DNA of 64,000 nt from Austropuccinia psidii (taxonomy: Eukaryota > Basidiomycota > Pucciniomycetes > Pucciniales > Sphaerophragmiaceae). The DNA is taken from the NCBI GenBank assembly GCA_023105745.1, contig JALGQZ010000002.1, forward strand, positions 81,919,785 to 81,983,784, written 5' to 3'. Made by a program: the position numbers and the translations under genes. Positions 22,494 through 33,573 of this stretch are shown piece after piece; position 1 is the stretch's first letter, and each line of letters starts with the position of its first letter. The notes beneath the pieces were generated by a model. The model saw nothing but the letters and a program-made list of their open reading frames with translations. It ran no database searches and was not told the origin of the DNA.

Positions 22494-24644
22494 TGTAAGG
22501 TTTGTCTATGAAACGCTTCATCATAGTAGCAAAATCAAGAGTACTATGACTGTCCTCAATAGAAATATATAATATAATAAAATATTATAACCACAAATTT
22601 AAATATAATTATAAAAAAAATAAATTTCATTATTATTATAAAAATATAATAATAATAAAAATAATAATAATTATAATAAATTATAAATATTCTATTACTG
22701 TTATAGTCACTGACAGTTATAACAATAAGACTTTTAAAGCTCTTAATGAGACAATTACACGTGGAAATATGAATATTAACCACTTATGAATAATATAAAT
22801 ATTATTTATAAAAGAATTATAACACACACTGTGCAGAAATAATTCTTATAGAATAAAATTCTATATAAAAAAACTAATACTAGAAAAAAAATATAGAACT
22901 TTAGAGAAAACTTACTTATAATATTTATTTAATACAACAAGTTAAACAACAACAGTTATTATATTAAATGATGATTATAAGTTAAAAACACGCCTAAAAT
23001 CAATAATTTTAAGGATAAAACAACTTTTTATGATAAAATTTAAGATTAAAGAGTTTTTAAGAGGAATTTGTGGATTTTAAAAGATATTTAAGATGAAAAT
23101 TTTATAATATAAAATATATTATTGATGATTACAACAATAATCTGAATTCTATGACTTCAATTCTTTAATTTACAATTAATAAAGAATAAAATAGCTTGAG
23201 AATTACTTTAATAATAAGATTTTATAAATAATAAAACTTTACCTGTTTAAATTTCTAATACGATTGGAATGATGATGAATGATGGACAAAAACAGTGATG
23301 AAAAGACACTTTTTATCTCTCCAGAGCAGCTATCATGATTCATAATGAGTATAGAGGGCGTGCTCAGGTCAAAACTGAAAAACCATACTTAAAAACAAAG
23401 TTCTTAGCTTAAGGCAACTTGTTTTTAATTCCAATTTAAAGTTACCAGTGTTATTCTTAACTCCATGTAACTTTAATCCTCATTTAAACTAATTATTTTA
23501 ATTTTTTAATATAAATAAACTTATTTATATTAAATTTCATCACATGAACAACTTAACAATAGAGGTTCAAGCAGAAATATCCTAAACTCAATTTTTAATT
23601 AATTTTTAAAGAAATCATAATTTTCTTTGAGCTTAATTAAAAGAGTAAATTTCCAGGCTAATTACCCAGGAACTTTAGTTATAAAAGATACTTAAAATTT
23701 AATTTATATATAGATAATATTAAATCCCAAGCTGTGTGAAACTTTGAAACAAATCCATTAAGATTTGGATTTTTAATGAATTTTTGAAGTTATTGTTATT
23801 TTTCCACGTAAAATAGCAATACACACCAAACCTTAGCTTTTGATAAGGTTTTGATGCTTGTAACTTTAAAGTTTGAAGCTTTATTAAGCTTTGACAGTTC
23901 TTAAAACCTTGATTTCAAGCCTGCATATTGGGATTTACCCTTTGGCAGCTTGAAATTCCTGTCCAAATTGGGATAAAACCAGTTTAAACCTTAAGGTTGG
24001 GTCAAAGTCTAATCTAAAAGTTTAAATAAGGTTGAAAATCCTCCAATACAGGTGGACAACCTTAATTGAATCATTGCAGATCCAAAAAGTAGGGTACCCC
24101 AGCTCTATTTGGTCTTTTTCCTTTGTCCCACCTTTTTGAATGGATTTTGCCCTTTTATTTATTTAAAGCCATACCATGGCTTTAAACCCTTTTAAATTGA
24201 GCTCACGCAGGATTTACATTCTGTATGGAAAATCCTTAGCCAATTCAGTAAATGTACACCACACCTCAATTTTAACTAAAATTTTGGTAAGTTTGCATTA
24301 ACCTTATGCAACTTTCAATTTAAGCTTATTTAAGCTTAAATTTAACAATTTTAAAAAAATGTTAAAAAAGTTACATTAGTACTATAAGATTCTTAAGTCT
24401 TCTAATAACACAAGAAATAAGTGTTTTTGGGTATAACACCTTATGGATGTACCCTAGGTTATTTTTGGTGTAGAATCCAAAAATGACATAATATTTATAG
24501 CTTTGTTTTCTAAAATAATGTTATACTTATTTCTTGTTATTTTTATTTTAATTTCAACTAAAAAGTCTGTTTAAGACAAAATTAGCTGTTTATAAAATCA
24601 TTTGTGGCCTTATGGGTATGTTATACATACCTCACAGGCTCACA
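22494..24644 (-). repeat. Right (5') LTR of element B, 2151 bp
   Basis: It starts TGTAAGGTTTGTC and ends CAGGCTCACA. On the minus strand it carries a TATA-like GATAAAAAG (23309-23317) and, 75 bases on, a donor ACAG|GTAAAG (23242). A second donor-like TATAA|GTAAG is at 22915. Immediately to the right is integrase sequence of element D, so this LTR is inserted in or fused to D. Open frames within it are AT-rich noise. Confidence 0.85.
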
Positions 24645-27600
24645 GACAATTTCCCAAGGTCTTCTTGGTTCTTGGAATTTTATCATATTTCCAAGTCTTC
24701 TGCCAGTGGATTTATTTGCCTTTTGGCATCTGTCACAGGTTTTGCAATACTCTGTAACATCGTTCTGCCACATTGGCCACCATATTCAGGTCTTTACTTT
24801 CTCTCTTGTTCTGTCTTCAGACAGATGTCCTGAAAAGGGGCTATCATGGCATTCTTTCAGTACAAGATTGATTAATGACCTGTCTACAACTGTCATGGCA
24901 CATGTGTGCTTGGTTCTGTGGTAAACTATACCATCCAGTAGGTGAAATCTTCCATAATCGTAAGATTTCTTCCATACTTCATCCAAGGCATGTATTAGAG
25001 AGTTGTCTTTACAGTCTTTGTTAAGTAATTGGCATAAGATGCTACAATTCGTATCTTGAGTGTAACTATTTCTGACTTCTTCAAAGAAGGTGGTGTTCAA
25101 GTCTGTAACACTTATTTCTTATATTGGGATTTGTGGTGAAGCTTCTTCTGGCACATAAGCAGGATTATCAATATTATTTGGTAATGGCCATCTGCTTAGT
25201 CCATCTTCATTCTTATGAAGATTCCCATCCGTATGAACAATAGTCATATTGCCTCTGTATTCTTGTATGGCTATTTGCCATCTGACCCTATGTCTGTTGG
25301 GTGTTTTCATGTTTAAAATTGATTTGACAGCTGTACAATCTGTTATCACCTCAAAAACACATCCCTCTGAGAAGTAGCTCAATTTCTCCAAGGCCCAGAC
25401 AAGGCATAGACATTCCATTTGAGTTGCTCCATATCTGGTTTGATTTGCCTGGATATGAAACATATGGGTCCTTCTACAGGTTTATCATTTATGATCTGAA
25501 CTTGGTGAAGTGCAGCACCTAGTCCATCCCCTGATGGATCAATATACAGTTTGAAAGGCAATTTGAAGTCTGGCATCATTAATAGTGGAGCAGTGGTCAA
25601 GGCTTCACTTTGAGACTCAAAAGCTTTGACTCTGTCAACAGTCATTTCAAATACTGTGTCTTTGTCACATAATTTCTAAAGAGGTCTTGCTATGGATGCA
25701 AAATCTTTAATATGTTGCCTGTAATATCCTGAAACCCCCAAAAATGACTGAATTTCTTTCTTATTCTGAGGCATATGTTTCAGCAATACTGCTGCAACTT
25801 TGTTTTTGTCAATTACAAGGGATAAACCAGATACTAAATGTCCCAGTGCTTTAAGCTCTTTAAATCCAAAATGGAATTTCTTCAAGGAGATTTTCATGTT
25901 TACTGAATGAATTTTTGTCAAAACTCTGGACAATCTGCACATGTGCTCCTCCCAAGTCTTGGAACAGACAATAATGTCATCAATTTAAATGATTAACCAT
26001 CCCTCTGAGAGTTCTTCATGGAAAATTTCATTCATCATTCTTGGGAAGTGTGAAGGTGCATTTTTTATACCAAAGGGCATCCTCAAGTATTCATACACTC
26101 CACAATGAACAATAATTCTCAAGTACTTTCTTGCTCTTGGTGTCACCACATTTTGATGAAATCCTTTAAGGGCATCCATAGTGGCTATATAAACTGCTTG
26201 AGATATTTCAGTAAGGGTAATTTGGATTTTTGGTATTGGGTATCTGTCTGGAACAGTGTAAGTGCTCAGAGCTCTAAAGTCCCCAACCATCCTGAATTTT
26301 CCATTATGCCATGCCACTATGACTGGTGTAGTTATTTCTACTGCTTCATTGTGGCCTACTTTTCTTATTACACCAAGGTCTAGAAGCTCTTTGATATGAG
26401 TTTCCAGAGATTCTCTTGACTTGGGACTTGCTGGGTATGCAGGTCTTCTCAAGAGTGGTGGATAAGGTCTTTCAATATTAAGAATGATATCAACTTCATG
26501 ACCAATAATTTCTCCTAGAGGTTCTTTGTCTGAAGCAAATGCTCCTCTGTGGTCATACAAAAGGGAAGAAAGTTCATTTTCTTGTTTATCAGTCAGATGA
26601 AGGCTTATTTCAGCCTCATTTAACTGTTCAGACTTGAAGTTCTCTAACTCTAAGTTGACCTGTGATACTTTGTTTACTGTAATTTGTCTTTTCAATGGTA
26701 AAAAGGCAAATTTTTGGTGCTTATTATCTCCAATAGTAAAGTATCTGTCTTTGTTGTTGTGCAAATCTATCCCATACATGATTAAATAGTCATTTCCCAA
26801 TATAAAATGGGTACTAGAGCAATTTTCCATAATAACAAATCCAACTGTGATTCTTAAACTCCCATTTATGTGTGGGAATATGACATTGGTCTCAAAAATT
26901 CCTAATGCTTTCATTGGATTACTTGCACTGTTGAATTTTATACCATCAATTGGTAAAAATTGGTCTTCAAAATTTGGTACACAAGTCTTAAGAAAAGATT
27001 TTCCAACACAAGAGCAGAAGGCTCCTGGGTTAAGCAAAAGTTGGGTGGGCTTGTTGTCAATCACCACTTCTGTTATACAGGAGTTACCAGCTGTATAACC
27101 TTTTCCCCTGTTTGGTTTTGGTTTCATAAGTTGTGCATCTTGAACTTTTGATAAATCAAGTTGACCATTGCTCAATTGTGGCAAGTGGTAATAAAATATC
27201 ATGATGTCAAAAGTGGCATTGATATTTTCTATATCTTTTGAAGATTCAGAAAATATTGACGACTTATCATCTGAATTGTGTTCAATTATTTCATCTTTTT
27301 CAACATCAGGTTCCTTTTCAATATCAATTTCATTTATTTTTCCCTTCTTTGGACATGTATTGGCTAAATGGGTGGTGCTTTGGCAAATATGGCACTTTCT
27401 GACTGTATCTGCAGATTTATACTTAATATTATTAGAATTTTCTTTGGGGTTTTTGTCCACAGAATCTTTCCAAGGTGTATTAAACCTTGTTTTGAGATTC
27501 ACTCTACTAGAACCAATTTTGGCTCTGGTAGTTACTTCTTCTAATATATTGATAATATCCTCTGCTGAAGATTGTTCAGTAGTCCTGCTTTTTGATAGCA

Positions 27601-28867
27601 TGCTCTAAGTCACCTCCACATTGTCTCAGAATTTTTCTATGGATAATAAATTCTGACATGTCAGGATGTAATGCTGTTAATCTGTCTTTTTGTTGCCAAA
27701 ACCATGGTAAAGCTTTGTCTTTATCCGCATTAAATTTTGCAGATTCAAAGGCTGTTTCAACTTTAAACCTCCAAGAATCATTTGCCCATTTGTTGATGAT
27801 TTGGGCTTTCCACCAAGTCCAACTCTGGTGTCCATGTGCTTGTCTTATTTTGATGTACCATATGTGAGCTGATTTGGTAAACAAGGTGTTAAATATGGCT
27901 GTTACCAACCTGTCTGGTAATTCAAAATCCTCTTTGATCATGTCAATACCTCTAATGAATTCCATATGGTCATACTCTCCTTCACCACTGAAGTGAGGCC
28001 ATTCTTTAGGTTTTGGAGCTTTTTTCAAGAGTTCTTGGCCCATTGATGGTTCTAAGTTATGAAAAGAAGTAGAAAATTCATTTTTTAACTGTGAATTTTC
28101 AATATCCAATGCTTGTGGATTGGGAATCCTTTCCTCTTCATTTTGATTCAGAGGTGTAGACATTCTTGGTAAAGTGTTTAGTAGTTGTTCAATATCATTC
28201 ATTTTACTGTTGTTACACCTTTGTAAATTTCTTAATTCATGTTGCAAGTTTTGTATAGAGTTTATGAAATTCTTTTTATGATCATCCTCTTTATATGTTA
28301 GCTCATTCCATAATTCTGTTTGTTTAGTATTATCAGATATAACCTCATTTAGCTTTATTGTTAATTTTGATAATTCCTCTCTTGAGGTATCAAAATGCTT
28401 TTTCAGGGAAACTATATTTGTCTTTACTTCAGCAAATTATTTTGAAATATCATCAAGAGCGTTTTTATTATCTTGTTTGATAGTTCTTATGGCTTGTTTC
28501 ATTTCTGTCTCAATTATGTCATCAATATTGAATTTAGAATATTTGTCTCTTAATTCTTTAATAATGGCAGATTGTTCATTTATCTTAATGCCAAAAGAAT
28601 TATCATTATTGGAAGTTTTAATTTTTCTTAAAACTCTCTCAAAGCATTTAAGTGTATCATTTATTTGGCTCAGACTCAAGTTATTTGTCTTAAGATTGTC
28701 ACAAATTGATGTATTTTTGTCAGAAATATGACTTTTTACATCAGGAATAGCTCTATACAACTCTGGAATACAATCAAAAGTATCCAAAACTATTTTTGAT
28801 ATTTTAATCTGGCTTCCTCCTTCTTTTGTAATTCCATCATGGTTCTGGCCATCTGAAATACATTTTC
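24645..28867 (-). pseudogene. Gag-Pol of element D, truncated in integrase
   Basis: From the right it encodes Gag (coiled-coil-like 28787-28437, core 28247-27576), a zinc knuckle CHICQSTTHLANTC, protease, RT, RNase H ([14 protein letters not shown]) and the integrase zinc-binding region up to about 24650, where the LTR of element B cuts it. The protease active site reads LNPGAF, having lost the catalytic Asp. The RT catalytic motif begins with a stop (WLII-stop-IDDIIVC), the Tyr codon being TAA. Further breaks are near 25110-25120, 25400-25460 and 25673. This copy is dead but recognisable. Confidence 0.85.
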
Positions 28868-30871
28868 TGTGAGCCTTTGAGATATGACCACATACCCAAT
28901 AAGGTCACAAAAAAGACTCAGAATAATTATACCTTTAAGATAATTATAATAAAATTACTTAGAATAATTATACATTAAAAATAATTACTTTAAAAATACA
29001 AAAATACCATAAATTGGTACAAAAACTGGTTTAACTTAAAACCAATGAATCAACATGTGAAATAAATTATACAATTGGATTCCCTATGCTAAAATACACA
29101 TATACCATTTTTATGGCATATCTGTAAAGTCAATATTTAATGAGTTATAAGGAATAATACCTTATAAAAACCATAAATCCTTATTTATTTCAAGAACCAA
29201 TTAAGCAACATGTGAAAGAAATTTTACAATTAGATTCCCCATGAAGGTTCACACATAAAACAATTAATGAGCTAATTTCCAAAGTTAATACTTAAGGAAT
29301 TAACCTGAATATATGCACTTTTTTGGTCAATGCATATATTCAAGGATCATAGCTAATATCTCTTAAACTATACAAGATAGAGTGATTAACCAAAAATAAA
29401 GTTACCACGTAATTACTGTACAAACACAGATATGAACTTTATTTTACAATTTATAAACAAGGTTAAAACCTATGATGAAATATTGATAAAAATCAACAGA
29501 GCTGTTGACCACTTTGTTGTGAAAGTGGTTCAAACTTAAGTTAAAGTACACAGTTGGATTCTACTAGTTCATTCGTGAAGAATGATGTAATTTTTATTAT
29601 TAAATTCAGGGTACAACCCCTTGAAATCATGGCTTGAAGTTTAAAATATTGAATTTCGACACAAAAGATGAGTTACAAGGAAAATCATCAAAATTAGAGT
29701 GTTGATGATGTAATTAAAAGGTCTTGGAAGCATAATAAGGTTATGTTATGCTATCAGAATTCACTCTCTGAATTGCTTTAGCATGTAAAACTTAAAAGTT
29801 ATTAAAGATCAAAGTTTGAGCTTAAATTGAGCAGTTATGATCACCTACTGTAACCTTAAATTAAGTTTAACAGTCATATGAGTGATACAATTGGTGAATA
29901 CTATTAGTTTATGATTAAAACTAATAAAATTCACGAAATTTGGGGTTCTTCCAAGCCTCTGATGTCATCAAACTTATTGTTATAGTGATAACTCTAAATA
30001 ATGGTGTAATAATGATGTAATATGGTTTTATCATGATGTAATCATCCTCAAACCTTAAAATATTGATGAATTGCAGTGGATATGATCAGTACACGTCTAC
30101 TAGAAGCCTGTTGGACTCTAGGAGGGAGGTATTTACTATAAATAGAGCTCCTTTTACTCTGTTTTCCCCACAGATGCATCAAAAACATTAAATCAATACA
30201 AACAAAAAGGTAATAACTTTATTCTTTATATATAAAACTTTATATTATTAAAGACCAAAGTTCATCTTTATTATAATCATCAATTTTGACGTGATTAAAT
30301 CATTTGTTTCACTGTTTTTGTTAAAAATCTCTCTAAAAACTCATTTCCACGTAAAAAAATCAAGAATATTTGTAATTTCTCTATTTTTTATTATAAATAT
30401 AATTTGTATAGGTTGTATTTATATTATTTGGCGTAAAATATCTCAAAATTATTATATTAAGTGTTGAAAGTAGGTTATTTTCTCTTATATTAATAATTTC
30501 CTCTATATTATTCTTTTAATAATCCTTTATTTAATATAAATAGTATTTATATTAATTTATAACTTTAATATTAGTAATATTATTGTTATTAATTGTTTTT
30601 ATTAATAAAAAACAATTTTTTACGCCTTTATTATTTGTTTGTAACAATAATAAAGTGCTACTAAATATATTGATTATTTTATATTAATATATTTATTTTT
30701 ATTATATTATTATATTTTATTAATAATATAATTACTTTTACACCATAATTATAATAATTCTTTATTATTATAATTATTTTTATCTTATTTATTTCATTCA
30801 TAAGGACATTCATAGTACAATAAGTAAAATATTAGTAATTTTTACTTATTGCTTCATAGTCAAACCTTACA
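28868..30871 (+). repeat. Solo LTR (family G), 2004 bp, with target duplication TTTTC
   Basis: It starts TGTGAGCCTTTGAG and ends CAAACCTTACA, flanked by TTTTC at 28863-28867 and 30872-30876. It interrupts the element D reading frame; the flanks rejoin as ...AMEN|VFQMART... in the ORF1 frame, matching element A. TATAAATAG at 30137-30145 is followed 73 bases later by AAG|GTAATA (GT at 30210-30211). Confidence 0.9.
30137..30145 (+). promoter_or_regulatory. TATA box of solo LTR G copy 2
   Basis: TATAAATAG lies within TTTACTATAAATAGAGCTC, conserved with copy 1 at 4186-4194, with the same 73-base spacing to a donor-like GT. Confidence 0.55.
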
Positions 30872-31462
30872 TTTTCCATGGCATCCTATTGAATCTTTGG
30901 GATTCTGTAGCCCTGGCTGTAAGGTTTTGGGGCTGGTGCCTTCCCTTTTCCCTTGTTTGGAGTTTGTGGCTGCTTTTTCACGTTGAAATTGCTGCTGCTG
31001 GCCACTGGGGCTGTTTTTGGAACTGGTTTGGGTGGTGGAGGGTTGTTTTTCCTCCATTCTAGTGTCAAAAGCATCATGTTTTTCTTCTCCATCAATGGAT
31101 GCCATCCATTGAGCAATTTGCACGTATTGGGATGGCCCAGGAATTTTCTCACAGTCAGGTAAGAATTCATGCAATTCTTCCACAAGTCTGCAAGGATCTG
31201 GTACTCCTTGAACTGAAGTGCATTGCTGTATGCACTGTGGCTGGCTTTGTATATGTCCACTGAGGTTTGTTGTGGCGGTGTCAGCTCTTTTTGAAGGTAA
31301 AATGGTATTATTAGCTTCAGAATGACCCATTTTAGTTGTTTGGAAGTCATCAACTGACCCTTTTCTTTCTGTACCTGATTGGCCTTTGCCATAATCACGT
31401 CTAATACTTTTCTGGGAGCTGCTTGAGGGGTTATAGCTGGATCCTGACCTGGTTGAAGGCAT
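30872..31462 (-). pseudogene. Polyprotein N-terminus of element D
   Basis: ATG at 31462 opens MPSTRSGSSYNPSSSSQ, parallel to [10 protein letters not shown] in element A and MTPTRSGSNY in element B. The frame is open for about 200 codons, rich in Ser, Gln and Lys, until the solo LTR. The start codon lies 14 bases inside the end of the ORF1 intron (acceptor ACCAG|GTC, G at 31449). Confidence 0.65.
30886..31448 (-). pseudogene. ORF1 main exon of element D, in overlapping frame
   Basis: Starting after the acceptor at 31449, the frame +1 to the polyprotein is open to a TAG at 30886. It encodes a protein with SVDIYKASHSAYSN, MNSYLTVRKFLG, LLNGWHPL and PYSQGYRIP, all alignable with ORF1 of elements A and B. 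The TAG is followed in frame by DAMEN and, across the solo LTR, VFQMART, so the exon was once longer. Intron 2 of A and B is absent here. I do not know its function. Confidence 0.6.
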
Positions 31463-31508
31463 AATTATGGTTAAAAAGGCTTAAAATAGTAATTTTATGT
31501 CAAAAAAC

Positions 31509-31710
31509 TATCTATTGGCCAAATATTTGGCTTTCTGAAGAGTATTACTGATTTCCAAATTGACTAATTCAGAAGAAATTGGCTCTGGTTGAATATCCTG
31601 AGTCACAATAATAGTACTATTATGATCAGAATTAACAGTACTGGCAGGAATAATGCTGGTTACTGTTGAGGCTGTTTCAATGTTTTCTTGTCTTACCATG
31701 CTGTCAGACA
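31509..31710 (-). pseudogene. ORF1 first coding exon of element D
   Basis: After a CATTTTAG 3' splice site (G at 31711) the exon begins TG TCT GAC AGC ATG and is open for 66 codons. This is the same AG|TG TCT junction as in elements A and B. A convincing donor at its end is not visible; the position expected from A reads GA instead of GT, so splicing may be lost in this copy. Confidence 0.45.
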
Positions 31711-31936
31711 CTAAAATGAATGAAAAAAACCAATTAATTAAGTAAAAAAAAAGAATACTTCAAAAAATAAATTAAAATATAAGCCTCACTTATAATATTA
31801 AAAAAAATAATTTTTTATTGATTTTTTGAATTATAAGTATTTTTTATATGTTTTTAAATTTTTCAATATAAGAAAAAAGATTTAAAAAGAGGAAAAAAAT
31901 ATGTCACGGGTAAAATATCATGGCTGGGCCCCCAAA
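31711..31936 (-). other. Leader of element D with primer-binding site
   Basis: This is an AT-rich leader. At 31919-31934 the minus strand reads TGGGGGCCCAGCCATG, a variant of the TGGGGGCCTGGCCGTG site of elements A, B and E, two bases from the LTR. Confidence 0.6.
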
Positions 31937-33573
31937 TGTAAGGTGTGGATATGAAACTTTGATTGAAAATCAAGTACTTTTCCTGTCCTCAAAATTTGTA
32001 TAAGGTAAAAATCAATTAAAAATAGTAAGAAATATTATTTTTAAGAGAAAAAACGCCAATTTTATTGTTTATAACTTTCTTAGTATAAAACAATAATATT
32101 ATAAATATTTATGGTTTTACCAACAATAAAAATTTATCCGAAAATACTGTACAAGAGATATTTAAGGCTACAAAAGAAATTTCTTCAAGAGCAATTTCAA
32201 TTGTAATTAATTGAGCAAAGAACTGCAAGCAATTAATTAAAGAACAAAGTCTTTAAAAAGAATATTAAAGAGAAAACACGCCCAAAAGTGACCAGAGTGA
32301 ATTTGGAAACAAAGTGACAAAGTTAACAGTGATGAAAGATGCTTTAATTCACTTTTGGGGTGGTTCAGGGGTGAAAATGATTTTAATAATTTTTTCACGT
32401 GGTTAAAAGGTTTAAAATGATTTAAGAAAGGTGGTTGAAATCTTTTATTGATTGTTTTAACGATGTTTAAACTAATTATAAAAGGAAAAGATTCTAACAT
32501 GAAGAGAAAAGTGGGGCAAAGAAGACATTATTTTATACCATTACTATAGCAATACCTGGTCTAGAGCCTTCAAAACACGTCAGAATGTGTGTAGGAGACG
32601 TAGAAACCAGTTAAAGCTGTTTTTATTATGATTGTTTTATCTTAAGGGTAGTTTTACCCTCTTGGCAACAGCTAAAGCTACCCCAGTTGGTATCAAAACC
32701 TCATCATCAATTGAGTACACAGACCCTGTAACTCAATTCCAGGCCAAAAGTGATGAACGTTTGCGTGAATTTTGACACCACACGCCTGTCAGCAAGGATT
32801 TTGGGGGTCTAGCTCCCCCTTAGAGCTGTAGTTCCTTTCCCCCCCCCCAAATTTAATCTTTCCAATTTATTTTTCCTTTAATTCCTCATCATGTATTGTA
32901 CTTATAGTTTACATATGTAATTCAATTGAGTTGTACAGTTCAATACAGTAATAATTGATACCTCATATGTAAATCAAAGTTCACTTATGTAATACATGTA
33001 CACATTTTGACATTTCAATTGAATTCAATTGAAAATACTTTAATTCCTCATAACTTCCAAAATATACACAACACCTCAGCTTTAACACAAATCTTGGTGA
33101 TTAACACTACATGTGATGTGAATTAAATTAAAGTTTTGAGGATTTTCAATTTTCATACAGAAAATACTAAAAACTTAATTTAAGCTTATTTAGAGTTGAG
33201 TTACAAAATTTTCACTCAGAGGTGACCCCACCTGATTTTTTATGAGGAATCCAATGGTGAAATAATTTTTATATTTTTCTTTATTGGATAAAAATTTATA
33301 ATAATTTTTATTTAATTTTTTTCCAAATTTATTTATTTCTTTACAATTTTGTTAAAAATTCATTTTTAGTTAATTTTTTCAAGTATAAATGTAATTTTAT
33401 AATTTCAAAATTTAATGTCATTTTATTTTTAAATTTTTAATTTTGAATATAATTTTATATTTATATTTTGATTTTTATTTTAATAATATGAATAAATTTA
33501 TTTTATTTATATTTATATGTTAATTTTGTATTTGTGGTCTTTTGGGTATATGAAATTACCTCTAAGGCTCACA
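31937..33573 (-). repeat. 5' LTR of element D, 1637 bp
   Basis: It starts TGTAAGGTGTGG and ends CTAAGGCTCACA. On the minus strand a TATA-like ATAATAAAAACAG (about 32618-32629) lies some 74 bases before a donor-like CCAG|GTATTG (32555). The partner LTR is missing because the element is truncated; the right flank starts GCAGT. Confidence 0.8.

Noticed and set aside
22556..22783. Minus-strand open frame rich in Tyr, Ile and Phe
   Set aside because: It lies in AT-only sequence inside an LTR; composition explains it.
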